DNA of 64,000 nt from Congeria kusceri. Its lineage: Eukaryota; Mollusca; Bivalvia; Myida; Dreissenidae. A program made the position numbers and the translations under genes. Below the pieces are notes generated by a model, which had not been told where the DNA came from, did not search any database, and worked only from the letters and a program-made list of their open reading frames with translations. The stretch lies in contig CM051029.1 of assembly GCA_027627225.1 (NCBI GenBank), positions 23,765,851 to 23,829,850 of the forward strand. The letters run 5' to 3'. Shown here piece by piece: positions 36,556 to 49,819 of the stretch. Within the stretch, counting starts at the first letter, position 1. Each line of letters starts with the position of its first letter.

Positions 36556-36675
36556 AGGATCGTGTTTTTTTTCATAAGTGGTAATAGAAACTAGATATTT
36601 TCACACCTGGCTTCGCCTCTCGTGAAAATATTGTTTCTATGGTCACTCATGGAATAAAATACGATCTTACATCTC
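36556..36675. mobile_element. Foldback MITE with GGCTTCGCC core
   Basis: The left arm GGATCGTGTTTT..CATAAGTG..ATAGAAAC..ATATTTTCAC pairs with the right arm GTGAAAATATTGTTTCTAT..CACTCATGG..AAAATACGATC. The loop is ACCTGGCTTCGCCTCTC. Arms of about 50 bp with scattered mismatches. Confidence 0.75.
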
Positions 36676-38366
36676 TTTAAACACATATCATCTATATCTT
36701 CAGTAAGCGTTACTGTATGTCCTTGTATTTGTATGTTAATAAATTGCATGCAATCCTACTGTGACACTGATTTATGATTGAACAGTTTAAAATGTAATGA
36801 TAAATGAAACAATTATATAGAAATCCTGTTGAAAACGTTTAACTGCAACGCACTGTAGTTATTTACATAATGCTGTTGGCGGAATTATTAATAATATCAA
36901 TCGTCTCTGTTTCATTGATTCCTAATTGGCATGATGGATGGTTTGCATTCAGGCAATTTATAGATCTACTCTTTTCAAACATCAATTAAACGAAAACCAT
37001 GACATTTTTAGTTTTCATAAATTGTGATGAATGCTCAAATTGAAATAAATTTAATTATTATGAGAAAAAATATGAGGCTATAACTGTTACTACCCATCAT
37101 TTGTTATGAGTAATGCAAATAACGTGTCAATATTGTTTTCCGTTAATTAAATGTAATCATGTTTACACGTTTTATAATATTGGCAATGGAATGACAAATA
37201 TGTGTGAACTGTACAAGCATAATTTCTGATTACAATAATACTTTGAAAACTGTTATTAAATAATACTCTAGCTTAGTCTGGTTATGTCCAGTTTTTATGT
37301 CAATGCGTACACTTGTTTATGAAGATACATGGATAAAAATTGCTTAAAACGTGTCATACTATACATATTCTGATCCTGTTATATGGCAACTAAGCTAGTT
37401 TTAAAGTGTCACCGTATTTAGAAGCGCATCTATTTTCAGTCTGTAATATCCAGACTCAACGTACAAACATTTTATGGGATTACTTGTAACTATACATTAT
37501 AAGAAGCTTGTTTAAAACCGTATACAATAGTTTCATGCACACATTAAACAATTTTATTGAAGCATTGAAGGTATAATCATATATAAAACATTAATCATTA
37601 ACAGATCAGTTGCTAAAAAGTCTCATGGAGACACCTATGTTTTAATTGTTACAGAAATTTTCATTTTGTTCGCATCGTCGAAATCTGCAAATAAAACAAA
37701 TCGTGTGAATATCTTGCCTTACATTAATGCAGTTGTGAAAACAATGGATACATGTTACAATCTATGAACATTTTAACACTTCAAACTAAACATGTTACAT
37801 GTTTCAACAGCTTTACATCGTAGAAAACCATGTTAGCATAACACAATGTTCAAAGGCATTATAAACATATTTCCATGTACTAAAGATACATGTACTGCTT
37901 GACGGTTTGGAGCAATTGCAAAGGTATATTGAATTCACCGGTAGCATTGTTTGGGTTTCCGAACGAGTCTTGTACAGAATACAGAAACTGTGGCTAGCGT
38001 GCTTGCTTGTCATATGTACACCCATATGACTGCCTCCTTACGGCAACAGAGGACGCAAGGTCATTATCGCACATCCCATACCACACGCTGATGAAGAAAC
38101 ATCGGCCTTGATCCCTACGAAAATACGTAACATGCATCAGTACAAAGTTACACTCGGTAGCATATGCTTTTGCACACATTTAATATTTACAACGCTTGTG
38201 AAAGTCGTTTTGCATGCTAGATTATTTTGATATTATAATAAATCAAGAAATATACAAGTGTTGTACTTGTGAAGTTAAAGTTAAAAGCAGAAGTTTAAAT
38301 ATGGCGTGATGTTAAAGAGATTATAAAAGGAGGAAGTTTACTCGTTGTTGTTAAACAAACTACTTA

Positions 38367-38640
38367 CTAGGCCAATACTGACAGACGTGGGCTCAGAATA
38401 AACGATAACAGTAAACAATTCAGGCAAGTGATGTGCTTCCCAGCGTTATCAAATTGAATATCATTACGCAACTTAACAATTCAATCCGTAACTTAACATT
38501 ATTTACCATGATCGTTGCAAAACCGATGATTTATCCAACAAAAATAAAGTATGCAAATCTAGACATGAACGTTGGTTTACCCAATTGTATTATGCTAATG
38601 GCGTTTTTATCTCAAGTTTCAAGTCAATGTGTCCCTTAAA
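38367..38640 (-). other. Possible decayed exon with YSEP motif
   Basis: On the minus strand a block ends HHLPELFTVIVYSEP then TSVSIGL, with a stop-broken front part (KLRIELLSCVMIF). A similar order, ITFQLVRIHNIT..TITRIYSEPGCLITDV, occurs at 36100-36325. It lies inside intron 5 of copy B. It may be a relic of another gene's exon. Confidence 0.25.
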
Positions 38641-41504
38641 TGCACTTAGATCGGAGCAAATGAAAAAATCACATATACACCCTTTAAAATTATATCAAGT
38701 TTGGCCAGCTATAGTTTCATTGTAACAGTTTAGACTCATCCTGGTAGATGTGGGACTAATTTAAATTTGATTAAGCCAACATGTAGAGCAGTTTAAGAAA
38801 CGATTCTGCTTATCTATATAGATAAATCAAACATATTATCAAAGAGACCTCAACTAAAACATCATACAACACCAATATTCAACACAATAGTTAGCGAATG
38901 ACTACGGTATTTTACATATATATAATGTAATACAATAACCCATCTATGCTGAAGATGTTGTATTTATTCTTTGGAGTCAGGTCTTTCCATGATGACAGCA
39001 AGATCCTTCTATGATCGAACCACGACATCATGTTTCCTCCGGATCCATTGAATACTACGTGTGCAGCCTGGCTTCCGTTTTGTAACAGTTCGTATTGAAC
39101 CTTAAAAACAGAATTTGATCTATCTACATATATTTAATATTTTTTATTATCGTGTTGTGCAAGTTTTGGACAAGACAAGACAAAAGCTTATTTTATAAAT
39201 ATATGACACAGGCTCAAAAAACAGAATATTCATTTTATTAATACGTTTTGTTTTTTTCTTTAAATTTGACCCATCCATTTCGTTATATAGTTTACAAAGA
39301 ATGTTATATGTTTCATATTTATATTTATATCTTCAGTTAGCATAAAATCACTAAATTACATATTATACTTTTTATTTATGTTTTATCTGAGGTAATGAAC
39401 ACGTTGCACGTTTAATATAATATTGTACGCTATATCAAGAGATAAAGTTTAAATATATTTTGTTGAAGGCATATAATACAAATATATAGTAAATATAAGG
39501 AAATATATGTAATTCATATATTTTTAGTTTTATGCACGATACTATTTTAAGGAGATTAAATATTAGTATTTAGCACTAATACACGTGAATAAACATGTTC
39601 ATAAATATTGATGTCTACATGCCTAATTTAATTTCAGAGTATTTAAGAGTTTGCGGGTGCGTTTTTTTTGCATTAAAATACATCTGAATAACCTATGTTC
39701 TGGGTTTTGGTATGATTCCACGTTGCAGTAAATATGACTTTTGCAATACCGTGATTAATCAAGTCGATATTACCTTCGTAATATAGGGGTAGTTCCTTTG
39801 GATATTATCTTAGTATTATACTGTATTTGTTTTTTCAACTCGATATTACCTTAGCACTACAGTGATTGTTCCAACTGATATTACATTTTTAAGTTGGTAA
39901 ATCTGTGGTGTGTGCAGTCAATATCACTAAAGTGCTTTATAAGTTGTTCAAATTGATGTTATCTTAGTTCTCGTAAATATGTATTTTCCTTTCGATATCA
40001 CCCATGAGCTTTTTAGTGTTTGTTTTTCAACGATATTACCTATATGACATTGAGGTTGCTCCAGTTTATATTACCTTATTAATATTGTGGCAGTCCCAGT
40101 CACTTAGCAAGCTGGTGTTTCGGAAGTGCAGGGCACATGTTGGCTTGTCTTCGTGAAAGCAATTCGAGAGATCTGTCGTGCACGTGCTGCCATTTGTCCA
40201 ATAATAGTATATATCACCCCCTACACCGGGCACACCTATGAACGCTGTATGCCATATCTCGACTGCAATCATAATGCATAGACACATTAATATACTCTCA
40301 CAACAAATGCTAGCTGATAAAAACCAATTATATATTGCCCATCAAATCTGGCGTGTTAAAAAATAACCACTTTGTAAGTATTTAGACACATAGTTTAGTA
40401 TTTCAGAAACATACATTTTACCTTCATCTTTGTACAAGAATAACCTACATATAACATAATATAATAATAATATACATAACGATGCCAGTTATTATAGCTA
40501 AACTAAGACGCGACTTAGCTATTGACGTTTGATTTTATATTGAACGTCATTAATACATTGCTTAATTAAATGTATTAATCGTTAAAAGGTTTTATTCCAA
40601 TCCGTGCCTAAGTCGGTATGTTTTACACATTCAGGATAGTAGGACCAGTTGACGTTGACACAAGTGATGGTTGTTATCCCGCGCTTTTCGTCGAATCCTT
40701 TATTACATTGCAGGTGCTTTTTGAAACCATTCAAATTTACGTTGCCCAGCAAAATACCATTCTGAGCTGTGAGAGGTGGGCATTCTAAAACGACATTCAA
40801 CAAAACAAATTTATCAAATGAGTCCTGATTGTTCAAAAGCATCATTTACCATATTATGATAATTGTAGATTTAGCGATTATACTTGAGAATATAAATAGT
40901 ACATTATACGGATATTTAACTCAGATATAGGAACAATGTAGTAGATCTAATTATATAAAACCATCGTTAGTCTCTATTTGCTATTTATAATACATTGATT
41001 TCATAATGTATAAGTTTTGCATGGATATTTTCCTTTATACTGAATATGCAAAACGCATTTCTACGATGTCTATACTTGCACAAATGCATAGTAGTTTTAC
41101 TCTATGCAAATTGTTTCATAATCGTACTTATCAATTGCATTACCATTCATTCAAACTTATTTAAACATATGTATTTCATGTTACACTCGTTGGCGAATAA
41201 TGGTTAATCATATTGTACTCTGATGTTTTGCTGATACAATCCTTACCGTTCCCTCGACATGTTTTGTGCTCAAGGTTACACTCCACGAACTTGTTGCCGC
41301 ACTAATCTAGACAGCGTTGGGCGAGCTGCAAATGACCATACGACAACATTTGATTGACAATGCATGGTCATTCAGAAAACTGGGATTTACGTGTTCGGCG
41401 GGGATGCATTTAAAAACATTCGTAAACTTTCAACGGTCTTTGTTGAAGTTTGACCTTAGTAGGCGTGGTTATAAATCACAAAGCGATTCGTCAGTTGTTT
41501 CGAT

Positions 41505-41642
41505 GTATTAGGTTAGTGTTGAATAAATATAAGTTTATTTAGCGAGGCTTGGAAAACCTGAACCACGAGACTAGGCGAGCCACAGTGTTGAAATAAAGCT
41601 AAGATTATTTCAAGGACGTTTATTTATATGATGGGATAACAC
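41505..41642. mobile_element. Foldback MITE, family 1, internally deleted copy
   Basis: It starts ATTAGGTTAGTGTTGAATA and GCGAGGCTTGGAAAACC like the other two copies, then jumps to the shared end TATATGATGGGATAA. About 210 bp of the middle are missing compared with 61513-61860. Confidence 0.65.
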
Positions 41643-42189
41643 ACTTTGGCTAGATACTAACGGAAACGCTTTAATAGTTTTACTATTAAGCTGTTTCATC
41701 TAAATAAAGCATGTTTACTATTGTTTCATTTTATTTTTATATTTAATTTTCATATTTAATACACACAAAACAAAACACTTATTTTAAACATACTTTAAAA
41801 TAAGTGTGACTATGATATATAACGTACGTCTGTTATGAAATGCTCCTTTTTCAGGAAGATGCACGTGTGCCAATGCCGCTTTTTCTCTTGTTCCGGTAGA
41901 TACAGCACCGTATCGTTCAAAACAGCTCACACAGACCCATGGGTTGTACATATCCTATCAGTTGGCACCAAGGTCTCAGGGCGCACTTTCTGACACAGTC
42001 ATTTATTTTTCTGCTATGAAAGTATGAAGCATGACTTAAAGCCGTTTTTGGACATTGGTCATAAATCAGCTGGTTACCAATAACAGGTCGACATTGCATG
42101 TTTAGCTGGCCTAAAGTTCCATGTTGAGAATATTTTAAAATGAAACACAAAACCATAAAGAAGAAACTTCTAACCGCAAACTGTTTCAT

Positions 42190-44544
42190 ACTTAGCTCAC
42201 CGCCAGCAAATAGGTAAGTCCATTTCTAACACACGTTATGTAATAATGTAAATATATTTCCGTCTCTGAATAAATAATAGTTAACCGTAAATTATTAAAG
42301 CATCTTCAAATTTTTGTCAAGGCTCTACCCAACCATTCTGCAAAGAGCGGTTGAGCCCCAAACAACTACCGAACTATACTAAGACGGTTCACTAGAACGT
42401 TGCTATTTATTCTTATACGCGACGGTAAATGGGAATAACTCGCGATTTGAATCTTGCCAGGCATTAATTAGTTAGCCATAAAAATACCAACTTATCAGAG
42501 TCTTGCAAGATTTCTTCAGAGATTATAATGATTGAACATTTTGAAGGATAATTAATTTTAATGTTAAGTGTCGTTGTTTATGTCATGTTGAACTAGTATC
42601 AGATTTTCTACATCAAAGACTATACGGTCCTATTAATAGGGTTTTGTAAGCGTATAAATATTAATTTCCTGTCACAAAGTTAAATTTCTGTCACACGTTT
42701 ATCTTGTACAAAAGCCAAAGGCACATTCATTAGCCGAGAAAGAGTATTTAGGTTAAATGATGGATTATTAATATCCGACAGTCAATCACCATGTGTTTGA
42801 ACACTGTTCAATAATATTCTACTATTGAATTTTATCAGGCCTTTGTACTGTCACTATTGTTATAATATAGTTAAACTCTTATCATGAAATACACTTCGCA
42901 TTAATACCGTAATCTTTATTCAGATTAACTAACGTGTTTTACTACAATAAATTGTCCATTGTGTCAGTACGCTTTTGCCACTTTAATCATGTCCGTGTAG
43001 TAATGAAATGGCATTTATTAACGGATACATTTATTGATTTATTGACCATCAATCATTTTATGCAATAAATTATACTTATTATATGAATATTTTCGCATTC
43101 GTTGTTGGTAAATCGTGCATTAAATATATTTCTGAACTGAATTTATTCTAGCAAATACACGTTATACATGTGTATGCTTTTCGTGTATTTACTAGTATTA
43201 TTTATAATATGAAACTTGTACAGTAATATATATGGGGTTATGGCCCGGATTAAAAAGAAGTTAATACGTAACGCAGAGCTTTTTTTCCATAATGTGAATT
43301 TTAAGAACAAATATCAATTTCAATAATACAATGTATATAAAAGACAGACATAATGGCTGTTGATTTCTACACTATACCGCATATTTGTCAGGCGAGCGTT
43401 AATTCTCCGCCGTTCTGTTTCGATATTGCTCCTCGCATACGACTGGACGGGCTGTTTGTCAATGCAATTTTAGTAAAAGCAAACGAATACAACATTAAAC
43501 CTTGTGATGAGTATCATGAGTAATGTGTGGTATCAAAAATCGTAATATCAGTATTACAAATCAGCTAACGCGAAACAAATCTAGTTCGCGATTCGCGGAG
43601 TTTAGGTGCTTGAGACATAGGGGAGTTGACGAGGAATAGACCCGTGTACTGCGCGCAGTATCGCAGATTACTTTCACCGCCCCATTTGGCACCAGTCAAC
43701 AGTTGCACCGACCACGGAGTGACTACGCGTAACTGCTTTGCGGGCATCAGCTATCGTTCCGCGTAGATACGCTCAGTAATTACGCAAATCGAAGTGGCTG
43801 TATTTTATTAATAACTATCTAATATTCTGGTTGATTTTAAATCATGAAAAATGGGAAATTTGCTACTGACAATATAGTCATTAAATATATAAGAATCCCC
43901 ACGAGTGTTTTATTGATTACGTTTCGACTTAACTGCACTACCACAAGACAACCGATACGTGTGTCATTTAAATTTCATTCACAGTTGTCCCCATTCGCAT
44001 ACATTGGGCTGCATATCAAAAATATAATGGTATGGGTATTCACCATCATGGAATACACTTTGCTGCAGAGAGAAGCTCATAAGACTCTCACCTATTAACG
44101 TATGAATAATATCCTCTTTTTAGTGAGCTCTCCAAAATGTGTTTATTTTTTTAGATGTCAATAGAATGAAATGCATTCAAGGTAGACTTATTAAACTTTG
44201 TGTATTTTTTACAGTTATCTACAGAAAACAATAACAGGATATCGAAAGTGTAACATGCGTATATGAATCAAAAATACATTGCCTATGAATCAATTGAATT
44301 TGCAAACAAATACAGCATTTGTTGTATTTGTTTCTACAGCCTGTCAATAACTACCACAAGGTCAGTGTTTAAATAAATCATACGCATGTGATAATGTATG
44401 AAATGAAACAGATGTTATATATATTCTTGTGAACTATTCTGGGAGGACCCAACCCATTTCATTTTTTCCAGAGTAAATATTAATGTTCACTGTGCCACCA
44501 GAGATGCTAGACCCACACATGACCGCATAACGATCCATCCTGTT
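42190..44544. other. Stretch without a recognised gene
   Basis: Mostly AT-rich. A GC-richer island lies at about 43560-43780 with a 60-codon minus-strand frame but no motif. No exon is supported. Confidence 0.4.
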
Positions 44545-45765
44545 CTAAAAATCGTTAACATTCGAAATTTCAGTGCGCTGTTGCAGATTTTGTGCTGCGA
44601 TATTCTGCTGCATGTTAACAGTAGAGCTCAAGTTAGCAATTTCCTTTCTCTCATTGGAACATAGGTTGGCGATCAAGCTTAAACATTCAGCCTGTTGCTC
44701 CACTGAAGGCGCAATGTATTCATTAACAGTTGAAATGTTCTTCCATCCTGCAAGGTGTGCACTTTCTGTCGGAGGCCTTCCAGCCTGGACTTGAGTTGTT
44801 GCGAATGTTTTTTCGAGTTAAATGATTCCGCTTTCTGCCTTGAAGATTCCCTTAATTCCTCGTGTTTTCCAACAGATTGGTGAGTCATAAGTGAGATTTG
44901 GGCCTTTTGATGTTCTGAAGATTGAAGCAACTCTCGGCAGTCATCATATCTGCTGGTCGATGAGACACATATTCATTATAAATTCTTACAGGACAAAGCA
45001 TATGCCCAGGAACTTTGAAGGCGCGTGGCTTCACCAATCCGTAGTCTGTTTGTTTTGCCCCAGATCTAGTTTTTGTGCGTCTTTCTGCTAAATTACAACA
45101 ACATGACTTTGTAATTTTATTATCAGTGGTACTACACATATGATTGCCACGTTTTCATCAAAAATAAAAATAAATATATCTTAATGAAAAAAAAAAAAAC
45201 AATAATTAAAAGGACCACATCTTTGTGCAATATTGACTTTAATGTGTTGGGTAACGATATTTTAATAAGTTTATGTAAATGTATAACAAAATATGTTTAT
45301 TGTAGAAACTGTTAACATTTGCAAAACTGATAAAGACAGATAAATATTTACAGATACAAATTTACCTGAAAACTCATGAAAACTCTACTAGCAGGTACTT
45401 TCTTCCATCAGTAAGCTCCTTCAGCTCAATGTCTCCCCAGAGCAGATTTACATGATCTTGGCTTCCTCTTAGACCAAGATAGAGACCGTTCAACAACCAT
45501 ACGGTGTGAAGAAGTTGAAGTGGATCATCTAAAATTCACAATGACATATTGAACATCTCAGTAGGTGATTTATACAAGGTCTTGATTTTGATGCAATTAA
45601 GATTTAAATACTATTTTTCCTTCATTTAACAAAATGATACAGAATTCTAAAAATGTACAAAATAAAGGTAAAATATTACAATGAATTATGAACAGGTCAC
45701 CAAAGTCTTATTTTTTTAATTTTGAAAGGCCCGGTTGCAATTGTAGCAGGTTCTTTAGAGAGTAC

Positions 45766-48521
45766 CGTATTTACCCTATGAATTGGGACACTTAAAAATA
45801 ATTACAATTTTTCTTGTCGCAATATAGTAGGGTCATAAAAAAATAATTCCCTAAAATGTGTCCCAAAATAAAGGGTAATAATCGACCCAATGTATTTTCA
45901 CACACACACAAATTGTCGTTATGCCGCGTGCTTAACTGAGTGGAGCTTGTCAATTAAGAACACCGGGTAGTATGTTCTTTACCCGATCTTTACTTACTTC
46001 GTGGTAAACGTCTTGCATCATCCAAATCTCCTATGGTAACACCGGTTAAATCAAGATGGCTGAGGTACGTTACTTTCTATAGGCAATTTTAAACGAGCTT
46101 GAAAATTAAGTACTTCTTTACATGTCGTCGAAATATTGTTCATTTTAGAATTATTACTTTGGGAAATACATTAACAATGTAGATCTAGTTAGTAGTAGTT
46201 GATGCTAGTAGAACTTACTGTATAATTCTTGTTTTTGTATTTATTTTCAGGTTGCTGATTCATTTAGAAAATGCTGGATTCATTGTGTGTGCATGGCTGG
46301 CCAACTGTACTGGCAATTTAAAGGATCTTGAAATTGACTATTATAAATAAAATAAAAAAGTTCTTCAGCACAGTGGTGTTTTTTATTTATGTTTCATTAT
46401 TACCAGTATTAAGGAAATTACAATGAATTTATACAATTAATGAAAATGTCTTGAAACTAGCTGAAACACTGTACATGTCACCCTTATTACAGTGATATGA
46501 CTGGAAATATTGACTAAATCATTTGATGTACAAGATTTATGCCAGCTTATAAGTGATATTATTTGGCCATACATATAATTAACACATTTAAATTACACTG
46601 TTTAAACCTTTATTTGATTTATAATTCAAATCAAACAAATAATAACATAGTTAATTCACACATATATTCTTATGTCTTTTCTAAACCAAAACATCTACAT
46701 TTATATTTCTGGTTAATAATGACACAATGCTAATGTACATAAGTGCAATAAATGTTCTTCAGTGAAATACAATTGTCAATGTATTGCATACAATATATTT
46801 TAATGACTGAACATGTTTACTTTCACAATTAATGTATACATGACGTGAAGTATTACTTATATATATTTGCAAATCAAACATTTCAACTGTATACAAATAA
46901 TGGGCATAAAGTAAAATATCTACATTAAAATCTTCACTGAACTAATTTTATACAGTATAGGCTCAGGCAAAGCACACTATCAAACAAATCAATACTACAT
47001 AACTGAACATATTTAATTTTAATTGTTCAATATTCTCTTAAGCTACATATAAAATTAATTAAATTATCATTTTAAACATAGAATAAGTTTACTTTCACCT
47101 TTCTAAAGGACGACACATACTTATAGTATGTTGCAAAGTTTGTAAGATGTCCTCATTATTGCTTTGTTTCATACACACGGTTAATATTCAAATTTGTATA
47201 ACTTACTCATATACAATTCTTATTGTAGAAAGTTTTTTGTTTAATTTGACATTTATAATCTCATGATAAATCCACTAGATACAATAGTAATCACACAGAT
47301 GAACAGCGACATTTCTGTTTATGAATTTTCTTGTCTTGTGAAGTTGGAAGGGATCATCATCACACATGTTGTCGCTTTTTTTCTCTGTTATTTCTATCTT
47401 TTTACTGTTGTACTGATGCCTTGCAGTGTAAACTGCACGCTGAAAAACTATAACAGTTTAAATAAATTATTAATATCAATAAATTAATCATTTATTTATT
47501 TATTTATAGTTTGTTTGACCAATTCATATTATTTTAATAAGGATAATGGTTTTTATTAACATAAGATTGAAATGTATTATTTGTTGTTAATTATTTAAAA
47601 TAATAGAACATTGTATTTAAAGATATATAAATAAGCATCACTAAATTTCTGGTGGATTTTATTCAACAGTAAACAACACGTCCGAATATCCAAAATATAT
47701 GTACGGATGTTCAGACAGGTTCTTCAGTATATTTAATCGATATACGTTCAACGAGATAAAATCACTAAAAGATTGCGATTAAACTAAAATGAAATATGAT
47801 GTTTGGTTACAACGACATGCAAAACGAACTCAAACAATTTAGAAAACTTTATGTTTTGATGTATGACATACCGTTAGTCTGCCATATTGTATTTTCCATG
47901 AGTAATCGGCCATGGATTGGTTGACGTCAGACTACGGGCAGTATAGCGGGTTAGTAGACAGTTTTCACCACTGGTCAATTAAACAGGCCCTATACGTGTT
48001 TGTTTAAGCGATGAGAACGCCGCATGTGGCACACTAATTGGCTTCATGAGAGACCCGACAATTATCACTTGCTAGCGGGTAGTTACCCTAATACTCGTAA
48101 CTGTTAATTGACATTAATTGAGAATTTTATAGTTTGTTATAAGAAGTTCAATAAATTATTTAATATGAATATCATTTTACGCACATGACGTAATACAACC
48201 ATTAACTTTGAAACGGTAGTCTTTGTAGTTTTTATTATATAAAAGGGGTACACTCTTATTATTTGCAGCATATCTATTGCAATATACGTTGTACAGTTGA
48301 TCTATACTACTCCGATCATATTAAAATCGAGAGATATTTATTTAAACTGGCAAAATTGAAGACTATTTACCATTATATGTTTGTGTCCCAATATATACGG
48401 ACAAGAAAGAATTCAAATTTCAAAAGTGTCCCAATATTAAGGGACTCAAAAAATAATTATTTTTCCGAAAGATAGGGTGTCACGATATTTAGGGTGTCCA
48501 AAACATAGGGTAAATACGGTA
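45766..48521. mobile_element. 2.75-kb TIR DNA element inside the DUF3504 intron
   Basis: The left end TACCGTATTTACCCTATG and the right end, reversed, are identical for 18 bp, then share GGGACAC/GGACAC motifs over about 120 bp (GTGTCCCAA words at about 45872 and 48378-48440). A TA at each end fits a TA target duplication. It splits the intron between the second and third recombinase blocks. On the plus strand, ATGGCTGAG|GTACGT (46054) and a later TTTTCAG with GTTGCTGATTCATTTAGAAA look like tiny remnants of a pogo-type transposase, which is uncertain. The interior is AT-rich and non-coding. Confidence 0.7.
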
Positions 48522-48567
48522 GTTCTGTAAGAGAAAATACTTTATATTAATTGCTCTATACAATTAT

Positions 48568-48653
48568 ACTGTTTCAATTAATCACGTTAATGTCCAGCAA
48601 ATGTGACGTAAGTGGAGGACTCGTACTGGACATTTTAAGTGATTAAATGAAAC
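48568..48653. mobile_element. Foldback MITE next to the TIR element
   Basis: The arm CTGTTTCAATTAATCAC..AATGTCCAG pairs with CTGGACATT..GTGATTAAATGAAACGG, arms of about 27 bp with a 30-bp loop. Confidence 0.75.
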
Positions 48654-49819
48654 GGTGTGTAGCTAATACGTAACTACACACATTTTGGAAATGGTTTTAT
48701 AATAACATTACCACTTCCTAGAATGCCCCTTTCTTTCAGCTGCGCAATTTCTGCAGGAGGCAGTGCTTCAGCTCGGTTCTCATTCTTCTCTTTGCCTATT
48801 GCCTGTTATGAAGGTAAATGGTTGCATTTCTTATATTTCTTATAAAATATGCAATTAGTTTCATAAGACACTAAAACCCTAAAAACATATCTGAGCATCT
48901 GTCAAATACTATAATAATTATTTGTTCTTTTACAGTAGATACGGTATTATGGACATGTTTACTAACCAACCATAAAATTCAGGTTTGCGGTTTATACAAT
49001 GCAAAGTAGACTGTATTGTGAATTGATTAACCAGTTTCTCGAATGTAAAATCTACATATATGTAAAACGTATGGTGTGTATTTGTAATACATACATAATA
49101 ATTAATTAAATTAAAAGGCCGAAAATGTCATTCATAATGGAAAAATTATACTTTCTACCTATAAACTTGTTCTCTTTGCTTCTTGAACTTTGTTGGAATA
49201 AGCATATGCAGCATCCCCGCTTGATGCTGCAGGTGGCTTTATTGTCTCGTAGCTATTGAGGCTATTCGGAATGCTAGAAATAGTGTCTGGTTCATATTTC
49301 GATCCGTCCTTTTTTCGCACTGCTGCAAAAACAACATTTTAGACATAAACTAATGCTGCAAGGAAATGCATAAACAGTATGTATATATCTTAGCCCGAAT
49401 CATGCTTTGTTGAAAAGCTTGCCGATTTGCTTTCAAAAATAAGGGTATCACCACCACCACACTATAATCTGCAATGCAAGTTAAATTTGACTTATGAATA
49501 TCAGTAAGAATATCTACACAATAGCTTCACCCCTCCCTTTTTGTACACGGTATGCAAGGGCGTTTAGAGTAGTATTCACTATTCAGTTTGCAAAGGTGGT
49601 TGGTACGCGGTACGCGAAAAAAAAATATTTTGTATTCAAACGTGGCCAGAATATAATTCAGTTCTTCTGGGGGGGGGGGGGATCAACTAAATCTCATCTT
49701 TCACCAACGGTTGTCTACCAATCTCTGTTTTCGTCGACAATTCGAGCAGTATCTCCTTCTTGCAATGTTTTCACTACATGTTGTACTCTTATACTCATAC
49801 AAAACATTGTGAAACTGAT

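Larger units (their letters stand above)
33663..37634. other. Long stretch with decayed repeats, no supported gene
   Basis: It contains a foldback of about 70 bp at 35430-35500 (arms TCGTTTAGGATAT / ATATCCTAAACGA), a foldback at 36556-36675, and a minus-strand block at 36100-36325 with an IYSEP motif that resembles a second block at 38367-38640. No complete exon set is supported. Confidence 0.5.
37635..42189 (-). pseudogene. PAN-sushi secreted protein gene, copy B (damaged)
   Basis: Seven exons on the minus strand: 42189-41828 (signal peptide, PAN/apple-like), 41325-41247 (Cys-rich), 40784-40627 (sushi), 40262-40075, 39100-38940, 38114-37939 and 37684-37635 (C-terminal domain). Exon order, lengths and phases match the plus-strand copy at 52.4-57.6 kb. 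Lesions: a one-base deletion in exon 1 after LCELF, TAG for CAG in exon 2, a lost G at the exon 3 donor that changes its phase, and TAG in exon 6 where the paralogue has a codon before PQFLYS. Exons 4, 5 and 7 are open. Without lesions it would be a secreted, Cys-rich protein of about 400 residues with no transmembrane segment. Some lesions could be assembly errors, but not all four. Confidence 0.75.
44545..49322 (-). pseudogene. DUF3504 / Crypton-type tyrosine recombinase gene, multi-exon and decayed
   Basis: Blocks in correct N-to-C order on the minus strand: 49322-49165 (VRKKDGSKYEPDTISSIPNS), 48802-48712 (NRAEALPPAEIAQL then GILGSG), 45528-45366 (HTVWLLNGLYLGLRG, with the catalytic-type Arg, then NLLWGDIEL), and 45087-44545 (ERRTKTRSG, GHMLCPVRIYNEYVSHRP, THQSVGKH, GRPPTESAHLAGWKN, STVNEY, C-terminal helices). 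This is the domain order of the KIAA1958/ZMYM-type DUF3504 family, derived from Crypton recombinases. The GHK-like box and terminal Tyr are visible. Defects: TGA in the third block from a 10-bp tandem duplication before the donor, frameshifts in the last block, and a phase mismatch between the first two blocks. Splice-like borders suggest a host-type gene copy, not a bare transposon. Confidence 0.7.

Noticed and set aside
44573..45091. Plus-strand frames of 66-73 codons over the recombinase blocks
   Set aside because: Shadows of the minus-strand DUF3504 coding sequence.
46054..46350. Plus-strand MAE|VADSFRKCWIH-like pieces inside the TIR element
   Set aside because: Resembles the start of a pogo-type sequence, but it is too short and followed by stops; not listed as a gene.
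49668..49681. Run of about 12 G
   Set aside because: A simple homopolymer; possible G-quadruplex or assembly weak point but nothing further supports a function.
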